The notes: generated by a model not told the origin, from the letters alone. DNA of 64,000 nt from an uncultured Bacteroidales bacterium (GCA_946412245.1 CAMKGM010000009.1:1-64000); one strand, 5' to 3'; numbered from the stretch's first letter, positions 1 to 9,338 are shown. Program-made: numbers and translations.

Positions 1-1
1 G

Positions 2-340
2 CCGCTGCACATAGAATGTGAAGGCACGCGCCCCGGCATGCACGCTGTAGGCGTGCAGTGTGATGGCCTCGCGCGGTCTGCCGTTGGCGAGACTATTATT
101 GGTGCAAATGTGTTCAAGGACTTTTTTGCAGGAATTCGTGACATTGTGGGCGGGCGTGCCGGCAGTTATGAAAAGGTGCTACGCGATGCCAGGGATTCGT
201 CGATGCGTGAAATGATACAACAGGCTCAAACCATGGGTGCCAATGCCGTGGTGGGCATCGACATCGATTACGAGACCATCGGCGCTAACGGTTCGATGCT
301 CATGGTCGCAGTCAGTGGAACAGCCGTGGTGATAGCGTAG
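2..340 (+). CDS. YbjQ/UPF0145-like protein, 5' end outside window
   Basis: The frame is open to the left window edge, so the true start is probably not in view; the first in-window ATG is at 38. The C-terminal part is typical of the YbjQ/UPF0145 (heavy-metal-binding domain) family: [20 protein letters not shown], then a conserved GGR, then [17 protein letters not shown] and a closing SGTAVVIA. These are small oligomeric proteins of unsettled function. Odd: the stretch before GETIIG is several residues longer than I expect and matches the family poorly, which could mean a divergent N-terminus or compensating indels. The family call is good for the last 75 residues only. Confidence 0.75.
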   Translation, partial: PLHIECEGTRPGMHAVGVQCDGLARSAVGETIIGANVFKDFFAGIRDIVGGRAGSYEKVLRDARDSSMREMIQQAQTMGANAVVGIDIDYETIGANGSMLMVAVSGTAVVIA

Positions 341-444
341 GTTTAAAAGGTTTCTGGTTTATATATTGTGGTTTTGGGTGGCTGTGGGGCGCTCACGGGA
401 GGGCGAGGTTGCGGTGTGAAAAATCAATAAAAGGTGTGGAATGG

Positions 445-476
445 TTTGTAGTAATGACTTGTTTTTCGTAATTTTG
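445..476 (+). promoter_or_regulatory. Bacteroidetes-type promoter of the C1 peptidase gene
   Basis: TTTG at 445-448 and TAATTTTG at 469-476 are 20 bases apart, matching TTTG-N19-23-TAnnTTTG. Transcription would start near 483, leaving a leader of about 60 bases before the ATG at 542. Confidence 0.6.
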
Positions 477-541
477 CAATGAACAAATCATACATTTTGT
501 GATCATAAACAATCTGCAAATTAATTATTAAAATGTGTGCT

Positions 542-1657
542 ATGAAAAAAACAATGATGACCTTACTGGCGATGCTGATCGTGTGCACAGTTGCAGGTCA
601 GTCGCAAGAGAAGAAGCCTGTGTTTACTGTTGTGAAAGCTAATGCCATAACGCCTGTCAAGAATCAGAATAAGAGCGGCACTTGCTGGTCCTATGCCACC
701 TGCGCCTTTTTCGAGGGCGAGATTCTGCGCAAGTCGGGCAAGACCTACGATTTGGCCGAGATGTTTGTGGCCAGCAAGGACTATGTGGACTGTGCCGACT
801 ATCATGTGCGCATGCACGGCAACAGCCGGTTCTCCGAGGGAGGCTCGTGCGACGACGTGCTGTCGGTCATCCGCCGCCACGGCATCTGTCCCGAGAGTGC
901 TATGCCGGTGCAACCCATGTATGCCGGTGACTCGCTTGCCAACTTCAAGGAGTTTTTCAGTGTCCTTGAGCCTTATGTGAAATCGGTTGCCGGTAGCAAC
1001 AGCAAGCAACTCACGCCTCGCTGGAAAGATGGTCTGCAAGGCATACTCGACAGTTATCTGGGCAAGTGTCCGGAGACATTCGTCTATGAAGGGAAAACCT
1101 ACACACCCACCGGCTTCGCTGCTTCGCTCGGTCTTGACTGGAACGACTATGTGAGCATCACCAGCTTCACGCATCACCCTTTCTATGAGGGATTTGTCAT
1201 TGAGGCACCCTACAAGTGGCGTCCACGACCCAGCTACAATGTGCCGCTCAACGAGATGATGAACATCATCGACACAGCGCTCGACAAGGGCTATAATGTG
1301 GCGTGGGGAGGCGACGTGAGCGAGGTGGGATTCACCCGCCGAGGCTTGGGCATAGCATGCAAGAATGACTCCGACTTTGCCAAGCTGGGCTTTGAGTCAC
1401 CCGAGTTGGAGGTGAGCCAGCAACTGCGTCAAGAACGCTTCGACAACTGGCAGAGCACCTACGACCACGTGATGCTCATCTTTGGCAAGGCCAAGGACCA
1501 AAATGGCCGCGAATACTACATGGTGAAGAACTCATGGGGAACCAAGAACAACGATTTTCAGGGTATTTGGTACATGAGCCGCGCTTACATCGCGCTCAAT
1601 ACCACCTACATCTTCCTCAACCGCAACGCATGTCCCCCGGCCACTTTCAAACGATAG
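542..1657 (+). CDS. secreted C1-family cysteine peptidase (aminopeptidase C / bleomycin hydrolase-like)
   Basis: Papain-fold cysteine peptidase of the C1B type. The catalytic triad is visible: Cys48 in SGTCWSYAT, His309 in YDHVMLIFG and Asn330 in VKNSWGT. A hydrophobic signal peptide (MKKTMMTLLAMLIV...) precedes AGQSQ, so the enzyme is exported, unlike cytoplasmic PepC. At about 371 residues it is shorter than typical bleomycin hydrolases (about 450). The ATG at 542 gives a normal signal peptide; an ATG at 533 would add only MCA. Role inferred: peptide trimming in the periplasm or outside the cell. It stands alone with its own promoter, followed by an AT-rich gap carrying the next promoter. 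Confidence 0.85.
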   Translation: MKKTMMTLLAMLIVCTVAGQSQEKKPVFTVVKANAITPVKNQNKSGTCWSYATCAFFEGEILRKSGKTYDLAEMFVASKDYVDCADYHVRMHGNSRFSEGGSCDDVLSVIRRHGICPESAMPVQPMYAGDSLANFKEFFSVLEPYVKSVAGSNSKQLTPRWKDGLQGILDSYLGKCPETFVYEGKTYTPTGFAASLGLDWNDYVSITSFTHHPFYEGFVIEAPYKWRPRPSYNVPLNEMMNIIDTALDKGYNVAWGGDVSEVGFTRRGLGIACKNDSDFAKLGFESPELEVSQQLRQERFDNWQSTYDHVMLIFGKAKDQNGREYYMVKNSWGTKNNDFQGIWYMSRAYIALNTTYIFLNRNACPPATFKR

Positions 1658-1708
1658 CTGTCTAGTACCCTTTTTAGATTCTAAATTGCATTTTTATGCG
1701 TCATATTC

Positions 1709-1739
1709 TTGACAAAAACAAGAATATGTTGTATTTTTG
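1709..1739 (+). promoter_or_regulatory. promoter of the three-gene secreted-protein operon
   Basis: TTG at 1709-1711 and TATTTTTG at 1732-1739 with a 20-base spacer. It lies just upstream of the gene at 1799; no other promoter of this quality was seen before 5631. Confidence 0.6.
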
Positions 1740-1798
1740 TTGCCAAAATTCACAATTTGTTATTAATAGTAATATTTTAATAATATTAAGTAAGCAAG

Positions 1799-3133
1799 AT
1801 GAAAAGGATTTTAATTGTGTTGTGTCTGCTCTCCTTGGCTTTGTCTAACTACGCTATGCCCGGTAGTTCTTCTCAGAGTCTTCAGCCACAACAAAAAGTG
1901 ATGAAAGCAATGCCATTTTTGGCTACGACTGAAAAGTCTATGACTGTCGATGAAGGCAGTCTGACTCTGATGAAATTAGGCCCCCAAAAGGCCTTCAACA
2001 CCATCAGCGACCTCTACGGCACTTGGATGGTGAACTATAGCGATGGAACTCAGCAGTACTTTACCATTACTATTCGTGCAGGTCTGTCGAGTGGTCAGGT
2101 CGTTATCGGCGGGTGGTGGATAGGAAGCCTCGCTACCGATATTACGGGTACGGTGAGTTTGGCGGGAGGTCAGGGTACTCTCTCAATTCCGTCGGGCCAA
2201 TTAGTTGTGAATGTTGATGGCTATGAACCGGGCTATCTGGTGAATACCACCAGTTCTTCGAGTCCCATCAAGTTTAACATTTACAGTAGCGGTATGTCCA
2301 CAAGCAACAAATGGGCCATACAGATGAGTGATGGCACTCCCTATGTTGCCTGCACTGGCATGACAATTTGCAAGAAGGCTAATGGCACCATGCGTTACAC
2401 CTACGACGGCACGGTTTATACCGAACCCGTAGTGATGGGCCAGAATGGTATTGGTGGAGCATCAAAACTGTCAATCTTCAACTTCTTTGGCATGAGCACC
2501 ATGATGGATATTACGATGAAAAGCGACTCAACCTTCGAGATACCACCCACATTGCTCTACACCGATTCTAATACGGGTGGCCGTTACTATTGCTATGGCA
2601 CCGATGGCAATTCTCGCTGGACCATCACGGGTCATGGTACCGAGACACACCTGACCTTTGACACCAATTGGTCGTTGTGCTCACCATCGACCGACGAGTG
2701 GATTGGTACCATCAGCAACACCACCATCTTCTACAACGACGATAACATCTTCATCTATCCCGAGGCCACACCTGAGAGTATTTCACTGAATTTCACCGAT
2801 TCTGACAATAAGGTGCTGGGACCTGGCGATGTGCTGCAACTTGTGGCAACCATCCTACCAAGCAATGCCAACCAGGAGGTGACATGGACTTCGAGCGACG
2901 AGACGGTGGCCACTGTGGATGAAAACGGACTGGTGACGGCTGTGCTCGAAGGCGCGAATGTGACCCCTAAGCCGGTGATCATCACAGCCACATCGGTAGC
3001 AAATCCTGAACTCAGTGCTTCGGTGCGTCTGCGTGTGGGCAATATATTGGGTGACTTGAACTTCGACGGCTCAGTGAATGTGCAGGATGTGACCATTCTG
3101 ATTAACATCATTCTCGGTTTATTTGGCGAATAA
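1799..3133 (+). CDS. secreted protein with Big_2-like domain and single dockerin-like repeat
   Basis: A signal peptide (MKRILIVLCLLSLALSNYA) is followed by about 300 residues that I do not recognise. Residues about 320-415 look like a bacterial immunoglobulin (Big_2) domain: LVATILPSNANQEVTWTSSD, then ATVDENGLVTAV and ITATS. The last 25 residues form one dockerin type I-like calcium loop, GDLNFDGSVNVQDVTILIN, where cellulosomal dockerins have two. Similar tails are common on exported Bacteroidales proteins. First gene of an operon with 3156 and 4009 (22-base gap). Surface or extracellular location is likely; function unknown. Confidence 0.75.
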   Translation: MKRILIVLCLLSLALSNYAMPGSSSQSLQPQQKVMKAMPFLATTEKSMTVDEGSLTLMKLGPQKAFNTISDLYGTWMVNYSDGTQQYFTITIRAGLSSGQVVIGGWWIGSLATDITGTVSLAGGQGTLSIPSGQLVVNVDGYEPGYLVNTTSSSSPIKFNIYSSGMSTSNKWAIQMSDGTPYVACTGMTICKKANGTMRYTYDGTVYTEPVVMGQNGIGGASKLSIFNFFGMSTMMDITMKSDSTFEIPPTLLYTDSNTGGRYYCYGTDGNSRWTITGHGTETHLTFDTNWSLCSPSTDEWIGTISNTTIFYNDDNIFIYPEATPESISLNFTDSDNKVLGPGDVLQLVATILPSNANQEVTWTSSDETVATVDENGLVTAVLEGANVTPKPVIITATSVANPELSASVRLRVGNILGDLNFDGSVNVQDVTILINIILGLFGE

Positions 3134-3155
3134 TATCTAACAAAATATCAAAACT

Positions 3156-3965
3156 ATGAAAAAGATTTCATTTCTTTCGTTGGCTGTTTTAGCCACTATC
3201 TCGGCAAGTGCAATCGACAAGCAGACTTATGCCGAGATACCCGATTTTTTCCCTGATTATTTCACTATCCAAGTGCAGCGCTACGACTATCGTGGCATCG
3301 ACGATGCCGGCAAGCCTGTCTTGGTTAACACACAGCCGGTTGAGATCCTGTGGGAGCCTGACTATCAGAATGGTTCGGCTTGCTATGGCAGACTCACCGT
3401 CAACAATTTCTTTAATCACGAATGGGTGCAGGAATCTGCAAGCATTGAATTTACTAACGAGAATAACTTGAACTTCCAGTGGAGCGAGGACGGTAGCAAG
3501 TGCACTTTCAGTTTCACGGGCTACTTCTTCTCAATGGCCCAGACGGGTGCTGAATACACCAATGCTTACGGCAAACTCAGCCAGTACGCACTCCTGGCGC
3601 GAGCCAAGAAAGGTAATAGCAGTACCTATTCACGCTATTGGCTCGACGGTGCCGGTTCGTGGTATGCCTATAACGGTGGGGTGGCACTCGACTGTGTGCT
3701 CGACCTGGCAACAAACACACTCACCATCAACCAGCCTTGGGGTGCCTTCATGTGTAAAGACCGTTATGGCGCACCTTCAAGCTATGTGATTGAGTACTAC
3801 GAGACTTCAGGTGCCAGCAACGTGCCTACTACAGCTATCAACGATGTGAAGACTGAGAGTCAGCCCACTGGCGATGGATTTTACTATAACCTCGCCGGCC
3901 AGCGTGTCACCAATCCGACTCCCGGTTTCTACATCCACAATGGCAAGAAGGTCGTCATCCGCTAA
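3156..3965 (+). CDS. secreted protein of unknown function, paralogue of 4009-5631
   Basis: A signal peptide (MKKISFLSLAVLATISASA) is followed by a body of about 210 residues that aligns with the N-terminal part of the next gene: shared FxxxxxRYDY, VEILWEP / VEVIWEP, YGRLTVNNF / YGRLTLKNF and NFQW. It ends in FYYNLAGQRVTNP...GKKVVIR, the tail seen on many exported Bacteroidales proteins and probably a sorting or anchoring signal. The DNA coding for this tail (3837-3949) is repeated almost exactly in the next gene. No catalytic motif is recognised. Confidence 0.75.
   Translation: MKKISFLSLAVLATISASAIDKQTYAEIPDFFPDYFTIQVQRYDYRGIDDAGKPVLVNTQPVEILWEPDYQNGSACYGRLTVNNFFNHEWVQESASIEFTNENNLNFQWSEDGSKCTFSFTGYFFSMAQTGAEYTNAYGKLSQYALLARAKKGNSSTYSRYWLDGAGSWYAYNGGVALDCVLDLATNTLTINQPWGAFMCKDRYGAPSSYVIEYYETSGASNVPTTAINDVKTESQPTGDGFYYNLAGQRVTNPTPGFYIHNGKKVVIR
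3837..3949 (+). repeat. 113-bp near-identical direct repeat, copy 1
   Basis: Identical to 5503-5615 except for one base (G at 3917, A at 5583). It encodes the end of the C-terminal tail of the two paralogous secreted proteins. The gene bodies upstream differ far more, so the tail was recently copied or gene-converted. Confidence 0.9.
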
Positions 3966-4008
3966 AGTGAGAATTTCTAAGATTTTTTTAGACCAAAATT
4001 CATATTTG

Positions 4009-5631
4009 ATGAAAAAACTATTATTTATGGGAGTAGCAATACTCTCTGCTCTAAATGTATGGGCAGTAAATGCACAGACATATACCGACCCCAGTGTTTT
4101 GCCCGAAGCTTTTACGTGGAACATGGTGCGCTATGACTACTATCAAGCATCCAATACCTCTGAATCTGTTTTAGTCAGAACGCAGGATGTTGAAGTGATC
4201 TGGGAACCAAATTATATTAATGAATCAGGAAGTTACGGTAGACTCACTTTAAAGAATTTTTATAATCATAGTAGGCTGAAAAAAGTGTGTGATTTGGTCT
4301 TTGATAATAAGAACCATAACTGCAACTTCCAGTGGAAAGACAATTACACAAAGTGTGAGTTTTCGCTGACTCCCTACTATTTCTCCGACGCATCTAATAC
4401 AAGTGGTGCTTATTATTCTAGTGCAAAATATGCATTCGTTGCTTCGGCACAATACAATACCTCTGGATCAAATTTTTGGTTAACTCCAAACTATGCTACT
4501 TACAACAAGTCTAGATATATATATGGAGGAGGTAGTCCATTATCATTTGAGATTGATATAGTCAATAAAACCATGACCATATTGAACTCTAATGGTTGGG
4601 GCATATTTATGTTAACCTCCTCATCTGGTGGTACTTCTTATGTGCTTGAGGCCTTTGCACACTCTTCCTTCGAGGTGAAGCCTCCCACGACGTTGGCGTG
4701 GATTGAGGAGAATGGTGTTGCGAACGCAGCCTACACTGTTGCTGATCAGCTGGTTGGTGTCTATGCGCAAGGTGGAAGTTTGTGGTGCAAGGATCAAGGT
4801 AACATCTCTATCGAGAAGTCAGAAAACCCTGGCTGCATCGACTACTTGAAACGCCTGATGGGCTCGGTGCACGGAATGAATCCTTCGCTCGAGTGGGACC
4901 AAAGCAACTGGGTAGAACTGGACTTTGGAGACGTTACTGCTGAGCGCGCACTGCAGATTCAGCAGACCTATGTCGGTCATACGATTGCTGCCGGTACCAT
5001 CACAGGAACCTATGCCGACAACTTGAATCACCGCATCGTTGTCAATGCCGATCCGGAGGTTGATGGAGTGGCCGATTATGTCCCCAACTACTATTGCCCT
5101 GTGAACTTCATGGACGAGACTGTGATCACGACGGATAACAATTCCTATTATTTCCTCAATCCTAAGACTCAAGAGTATGCAATGCTCACCATGGCGATGT
5201 GGAAGGGGGGAGATGTGTTTGTCGTTCCTGCCAAGGACGAAACTCAGGGCGTGAATACTGCCGATTTCAGCGGAGCATTTACCGTCAATTGGGATTTGAA
5301 TGCCATTCCTGAAGCTGAAATCAAGCCACTTCTGAGCACAGACGAAGTTTATGAATTTCATGCTATTTTGCGCCGCAATTTGGTCGAGACCGGCCAAGAC
5401 GGTACACTCAATGTCAACCGTGTGATAGGTAAGGATGTGACGCCAATCGATAAGTATTTGGTGTTCCCGATTGACTTAACCGCAAATAATACTATAACAG
5501 GCATCAACGATGTGAAGACTGAGAGTCAGCCCACTGGCGATGGATTTTACTATAACCTCGCCGGCCAGCGTGTCACCAATCCAACTCCCGGTTTCTACAT
5601 CCACAATGGCAAGAAAGTGATTGTGCGCTGA
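4009..5631 (+). CDS. secreted protein of unknown function, longer paralogue of 3156-3965
   Basis: The frame is open from 3874, but the ATG at 4009 begins a clean signal peptide (MKKLLFMGVAILSALNVWA), giving 540 residues. Residues about 20-225 are homologous to the preceding protein. Residues about 230-500 are extra: LAWIEENGVANAAYTVADQL, VDGVADYVPNYYCPVNF and TGQDGTLNVNRVIGKDV suggest a beta-rich extracellular module, but I cannot name it. It ends with the same NLAGQRVTNP...GKKVIVR tail. The first 650 bases are noticeably AT-richer than the rest. Third gene of the operon; a terminator follows at 5667. Confidence 0.75.
   Translation: MKKLLFMGVAILSALNVWAVNAQTYTDPSVLPEAFTWNMVRYDYYQASNTSESVLVRTQDVEVIWEPNYINESGSYGRLTLKNFYNHSRLKKVCDLVFDNKNHNCNFQWKDNYTKCEFSLTPYYFSDASNTSGAYYSSAKYAFVASAQYNTSGSNFWLTPNYATYNKSRYIYGGGSPLSFEIDIVNKTMTILNSNGWGIFMLTSSSGGTSYVLEAFAHSSFEVKPPTTLAWIEENGVANAAYTVADQLVGVYAQGGSLWCKDQGNISIEKSENPGCIDYLKRLMGSVHGMNPSLEWDQSNWVELDFGDVTAERALQIQQTYVGHTIAAGTITGTYADNLNHRIVVNADPEVDGVADYVPNYYCPVNFMDETVITTDNNSYYFLNPKTQEYAMLTMAMWKGGDVFVVPAKDETQGVNTADFSGAFTVNWDLNAIPEAEIKPLLSTDEVYEFHAILRRNLVETGQDGTLNVNRVIGKDVTPIDKYLVFPIDLTANNTITGINDVKTESQPTGDGFYYNLAGQRVTNPTPGFYIHNGKKVIVR
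5503..5615 (+). repeat. 113-bp near-identical direct repeat, copy 2
   Basis: Partner of 3837-3949, with one mismatch at 5583. It encodes the shared C-terminal tail. Confidence 0.9.
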
Positions 5632-5666
5632 GAGTAACAGCTCACACAAAAACACGAAACCATAGC

Positions 5667-5705
5667 AAGAAGGGACGCGACCTGGTGTGCGCCCCTTCTT
5701 TTGTT
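5667..5705 (+). terminator. rho-independent terminator of the secreted-protein operon
   Basis: AAGAAGGG (5667-5674) pairs with CCCTTCTT (5693-5700) and is followed by TTGTTT. It lies between convergent genes; the T-run favours the plus strand. Confidence 0.65.
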
Positions 5706-5735
5706 TCTATTCCCAATCGTTTGTGGGTGTTGTGG

Positions 5736-8201
5736 TTACTCGAGGTCGACGATGGTGATGCCGGCACCGCCAAACTGCACATGCTCATCGCGATAACTAA
5801 CGACTCCCGGCACACTGTTCAGGTATTGCCTGATGACCTCGCGCAGCACACCGGTGCCGGTCCCATGCAAGATGCGCACACGGCTGGCATTGAACTGAAT
5901 AGCATCGTCAATGAAGTAGGTGATGGCTTGCAGCGCCTCATCGGCACGCATTCCGCGCACATCAATGTCGGGCTTGAACTGTAGCTGTCGCGAGCGAATG
6001 CCGTCGGTGGTGCTTGCACTGATTGAGGCGGGTTTGCCGGCAATGGTGGTGGCTTTCTTCAGGGTGCGCTCCAGCCGCTCAGTCTCAACTCGCGTCTTGA
6101 GGTTGCCGAAAGCCACAAGGGCATATTTCTCATCAACCGACAGAATCGTGCCCACGGTCGAAGCTCCCTTGAGTATCACGTTGTCGCCCGCAGCGAGCGG
6201 ACGTTTTTTGTCATCGCTTTTCTTGGGCTTGGGTTTGGGTTTGTTCTTGGGCTTGGCTGGCAGTTTATCGGTGAGCTGCTTAATTTGCTGTGTGGTCTCT
6301 CCCTCGTCAAGTTGCTGTAGGCGACGCTTGAAGTCGTCAAGTTGCGAGCGCACCTCCTTGGTCTTCTCTTTGTGGGCTTGCACCTCGCGTATTTCCTTGA
6401 TGGTGCGTTCCACCTGAGCGTTACTCTGGCTTATGATATCTTGTGCCTCAGTCTTGGCCTCCTTGATGATGCGCCATTGTTCCTGCTTCAGTTCATCGAT
6501 GCGGGCGGTGTAGTCTTCAATGATGGCATCAAGGCGTTTCTGTTTCTGGTGGATGTCATATCGCTTGTTCTCCCAGTATTTGCGGTCACGCACAATGTCG
6601 AGCAGATACTTGTCCATGTTGATGTAGTCACTGCCCACAATCTCGCTGGCCTTGTCGATGACCTGGGCTGGGAGTCCCGTTTTGCGGGCAATTTCAATGG
6701 CAAATGAACTGCCGGGATAACCTATTGATAGCTGGAACAGAGGCTGCATGTGCTGGCGGTCATAGAGCATCGCACCGTTCACCAGTCCGGGGGTCTCGTC
6801 GGCAACGTGCTTCAGGTTCTGGTAGTGCGTGGTGATGACGCCCATCACATGCTTGTCGTTGAGTTGTTCCAGGATGGCCTGGGCTATGGCGGCGCCTATT
6901 TGCGGCTCGGTACCGCTACCAAACTCGTCAATGAGCATGAGCGACTGCCTATCGCCATGGCTCAGAAACATCTTCATGTTCTGCAAGTGTGAGCTGTAGG
7001 TACTCAAGTCATCTTCAATTGACTGCTGGTCGCCTATGTCAATAAAGATGCTCTTGAAAAAGCCCATGTGCGAGTTGTTGTGCAATGGAGGCAGCACACC
7101 GCATTGCATCATGTACTGGACCACGCCCACGGTCTTCAGACACACGCTCTTGCCGCCGGCGTTGGGGCCTGAAATGATAAGGATGCGATTCTCCTTGTTG
7201 AGCTCAATGTTCAGCGGCACCACTTCCTTGCCTTGCTGGGTGAGCGACAAGAAGAGGGCGGGATGCACCGCGTGATACCACTCAATGCCGGGATTCTTGT
7301 GCAGATGGGGCAATTGCGCGTCAATCTCAAGCGCGAACAGCGCCTTGGCGCGAATAAAATCAATCTTGCCCAGTGTGGCATAGGTGCCCAGCAACTGGTC
7401 GGTAATCGGGCGAATCATGTCGGTCACCTCGGTGAGGATGCGGATAATTTCGCGCGCAATCTCGGCCTCGGTCTCGCGTATGCGGTTATTGGCTTGAACT
7501 ATCTCTTCCGGTTCAATGAATACGGTCTTGCCCGAAGCCGACTCGTCATGCACGATGCCCTTGATTTTGCGCTTGTGCATGGGCGAGACCGGTAAAACCA
7601 AGCGGCCGTCGCGCACACTGGGGGCCGTGTCGCTATCAAACACGCCGCTTTCCCTGCCTTGACTGATGATGCGTCGCATGATGCCGTTGATGCCCGCTGT
7701 GGTCTGCGCGATGGTCCGCCTCAGTTCCAGCAATTGAGGCGAGGCATTGTCTTTCACATTGCCAAACTTGTCAAGCACGCGATTAATCTCGGTCGTGATT
7801 TCGGGGAAGGCCATCATCGAGGCGGTGAGCTTCGTGAGGTTGGGGTAGGGGTTAGCCTCATCGTTGAGCGGTTTGAAGAACGCAATGATTTGTCCCACTG
7901 TGTTGAGCGACCGTTGCAAGTTGAACAGGTTCTCGGCGCTCAGATAGGTGCCGGGAGTGGCAATCGTGCGCAGTGGTGTTCGCATATCAAACACGAAATT
8001 GAGCGGAAATTCACGGCGCGATTGCAGTATGCCCAGAAACTCGTTGGTCTGCGCCAACAGGCGGCTCACTTCGTCAAACTGCGACGAGAACTGCATTCGC
8101 TCAGCGTAGGTCACACCCAGCGGACTCACACAACGGCGCGAAATCTCGTGCCGCACCACATCAAAGCCTATTTTCTGTTCAAAATTTTTGGGATAAATCA
8201 T
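5736..8201 (-). CDS. mutS2: endonuclease MutS2 / RqcU-type ATPase
   Basis: An 821-residue MutS2 with core, clamp and ATPase domains. The Walker A motif SGPNAGGKSVCLKT is near residue 347 and Walker B is LMLIDEFGSGTEP. A long charged coiled-coil stretch (residues about 520-640, ending in a Lys/Pro-rich segment) follows. A C-terminal Smr nuclease domain (about 745-821) contains DVRGMRADEAL and RILHGTGTGVLREVI. Members of this family act on branched DNA and, in Firmicutes, split collided ribosomes. The length is normal for the family. It is monocistronic on the minus strand, with TACCTTTG at 8212-8219 as its probable -7 element. Confidence 0.95.
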   Translation of the reverse strand: MIYPKNFEQKIGFDVVRHEISRRCVSPLGVTYAERMQFSSQFDEVSRLLAQTNEFLGILQSRREFPLNFVFDMRTPLRTIATPGTYLSAENLFNLQRSLNTVGQIIAFFKPLNDEANPYPNLTKLTASMMAFPEITTEINRVLDKFGNVKDNASPQLLELRRTIAQTTAGINGIMRRIISQGRESGVFDSDTAPSVRDGRLVLPVSPMHKRKIKGIVHDESASGKTVFIEPEEIVQANNRIRETEAEIAREIIRILTEVTDMIRPITDQLLGTYATLGKIDFIRAKALFALEIDAQLPHLHKNPGIEWYHAVHPALFLSLTQQGKEVVPLNIELNKENRILIISGPNAGGKSVCLKTVGVVQYMMQCGVLPPLHNNSHMGFFKSIFIDIGDQQSIEDDLSTYSSHLQNMKMFLSHGDRQSLMLIDEFGSGTEPQIGAAIAQAILEQLNDKHVMGVITTHYQNLKHVADETPGLVNGAMLYDRQHMQPLFQLSIGYPGSSFAIEIARKTGLPAQVIDKASEIVGSDYINMDKYLLDIVRDRKYWENKRYDIHQKQKRLDAIIEDYTARIDELKQEQWRIIKEAKTEAQDIISQSNAQVERTIKEIREVQAHKEKTKEVRSQLDDFKRRLQQLDEGETTQQIKQLTDKLPAKPKNKPKPKPKKSDDKKRPLAAGDNVILKGASTVGTILSVDEKYALVAFGNLKTRVETERLERTLKKATTIAGKPASISASTTDGIRSRQLQFKPDIDVRGMRADEALQAITYFIDDAIQFNASRVRILHGTGTGVLREVIRQYLNSVPGVVSYRDEHVQFGGAGITIVDLE

Positions 8202-8211
8202 AACTAAAGTG

Positions 8212-8219
8212 CAAAGGTA
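8212..8219 (-). promoter_or_regulatory. -7 element of mutS2
   Basis: TACCTTTG read on the minus strand, 11 bases upstream of the ATG. The transcript would have almost no leader. No clear -33 box was found. Confidence 0.4.
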
Positions 8220-8263
8220 ATTAAAAAATCATGAAATATCACGAAAACTTTAACCAAATTCAG

Positions 8264-8315
8264 CCATAAATAGACCTTTAATAAACACATAGAGTCGCCT
8301 AATGACCGATTTGGG
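8264..8315 (+). repeat. dispersed intergenic repeat, copy A
   Basis: Positions 8271-8315 match 46351-46395 at 38 of 45 bases without gaps. The last 23 bases (8293-8315), with core CCTAATGACCGATTTGGG, are identical. A third, palindromic version is at 30211-30248. Located between divergent mutS2 and the lipoprotein gene. Confidence 0.7.
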
Positions 8316-8369
8316 TGTAAAATTATGCAAAATGGAGAGTGTTAGCGGGCGTGTTTAAGAATAAAGTCG

Positions 8370-8377
8370 TAACTTTG
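8370..8377 (+). promoter_or_regulatory. -7 element for the lipoprotein gene
   Basis: TAACTTTG, 20 bases before the ATG at 8397. No convincing -33 box at the right distance. Confidence 0.4.
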
Positions 8378-8396
8378 TTGCGAAACTATAAAGCGA

Positions 8397-9332
8397 ATGA
8401 ACGCAAGTAAACTCATATTACCCCTGTTACTACTCTTGCCGCTGAGTGGCTGCTTCACCGGCGTGGAAGGCACTAAAAAGGTGACCGACAAAGATGTGAA
8501 ACGCGCATTGTCGACAGGCTCTGAAACCACCGCCGGCTCAGCGCTCATCGACATCGCTCCACGCGATTCGGTCGCTTCCTGGCCTGTGGGCAAGCGCTTC
8601 TATGTGTGCGACGACCAAGCACGCTTGCTGTTCGCTCCAAACCCCGACTATAGCATCGATACACTGCACCTGGCCGGCAAGTATCTGTCTTACAAGAGCT
8701 ACAAGACCGGCAGTCTGCTTGATAACAATAGCCTGGTGACGCTCATCTTTACCGATGGGCGGCACGATTACTCCTATCGCACCAGCAAGACGCTTGCCGA
8801 GTTGCATCGCGGCTATACCATTCCCTTTTTTATTGACAATGATGTGGTGCAACACGCCGCATCGCAGATTCAGGGAAAGACCTTTTACGTCAAGACCCGC
8901 ATTTGGTATGACCCTCGCAGTGGCGAGATGAAAGACGGTCGCCAGTTCATTCCCGTGACTATCACACAGGTGGAGCCGGGCAACAAGGTCTATGCGTTGA
9001 AAATCACCTTCAGGGCGCAGGATACCGGCGAGCAAGCGGTCCTGTGGGTTGCCGACGACAACCGTGCCATGCGCGCCAGAGCGTTCGATGCGCAGTTTAC
9101 CGCCACCGATTTGCGCAAGACGTATTCGCATATCAGCGACGACGTCTGGAACCACATCGTGCACGGCACCGTACAGCCCGACATGACCAAAGAGGAATGC
9201 CGCTTGTCGATGGGAGCTCCCAAGAGCGTTAATACTCGACCCGACCAGAATGGTCTCAAGGAATACTGGTACTACGATGGTGGCATTTATCTTTACTTTG
9301 AAGATGGGTTGCTCAAAAACTTCAGGAGATGA
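8397..9332 (+). CDS. lipoprotein with C-terminal SmpA/BamE-like segment
   Basis: The N-terminus MNASKLILPLLLLLPLSGC has a lipobox (LSGC), so the protein is probably lipid-anchored at Cys19. The middle is mostly beta-type sequence without a family I recognise. The last 55 residues (VQPDMTKEECRLSMGAPKSV, then YWYYDGGIYLYFEDGLL) resemble the SmpA/OmlA (BamE-like) fold, where a Mt.eev...lG.P motif precedes a beta-hairpin. An envelope-assembly role is possible but only inferred. The MBL gene begins 6 bases later, suggesting cotranscription. Confidence 0.7.
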   Translation: MNASKLILPLLLLLPLSGCFTGVEGTKKVTDKDVKRALSTGSETTAGSALIDIAPRDSVASWPVGKRFYVCDDQARLLFAPNPDYSIDTLHLAGKYLSYKSYKTGSLLDNNSLVTLIFTDGRHDYSYRTSKTLAELHRGYTIPFFIDNDVVQHAASQIQGKTFYVKTRIWYDPRSGEMKDGRQFIPVTITQVEPGNKVYALKITFRAQDTGEQAVLWVADDNRAMRARAFDAQFTATDLRKTYSHISDDVWNHIVHGTVQPDMTKEECRLSMGAPKSVNTRPDQNGLKEYWYYDGGIYLYFEDGLLKNFRR

Positions 9333-9338
9333 TTCATT

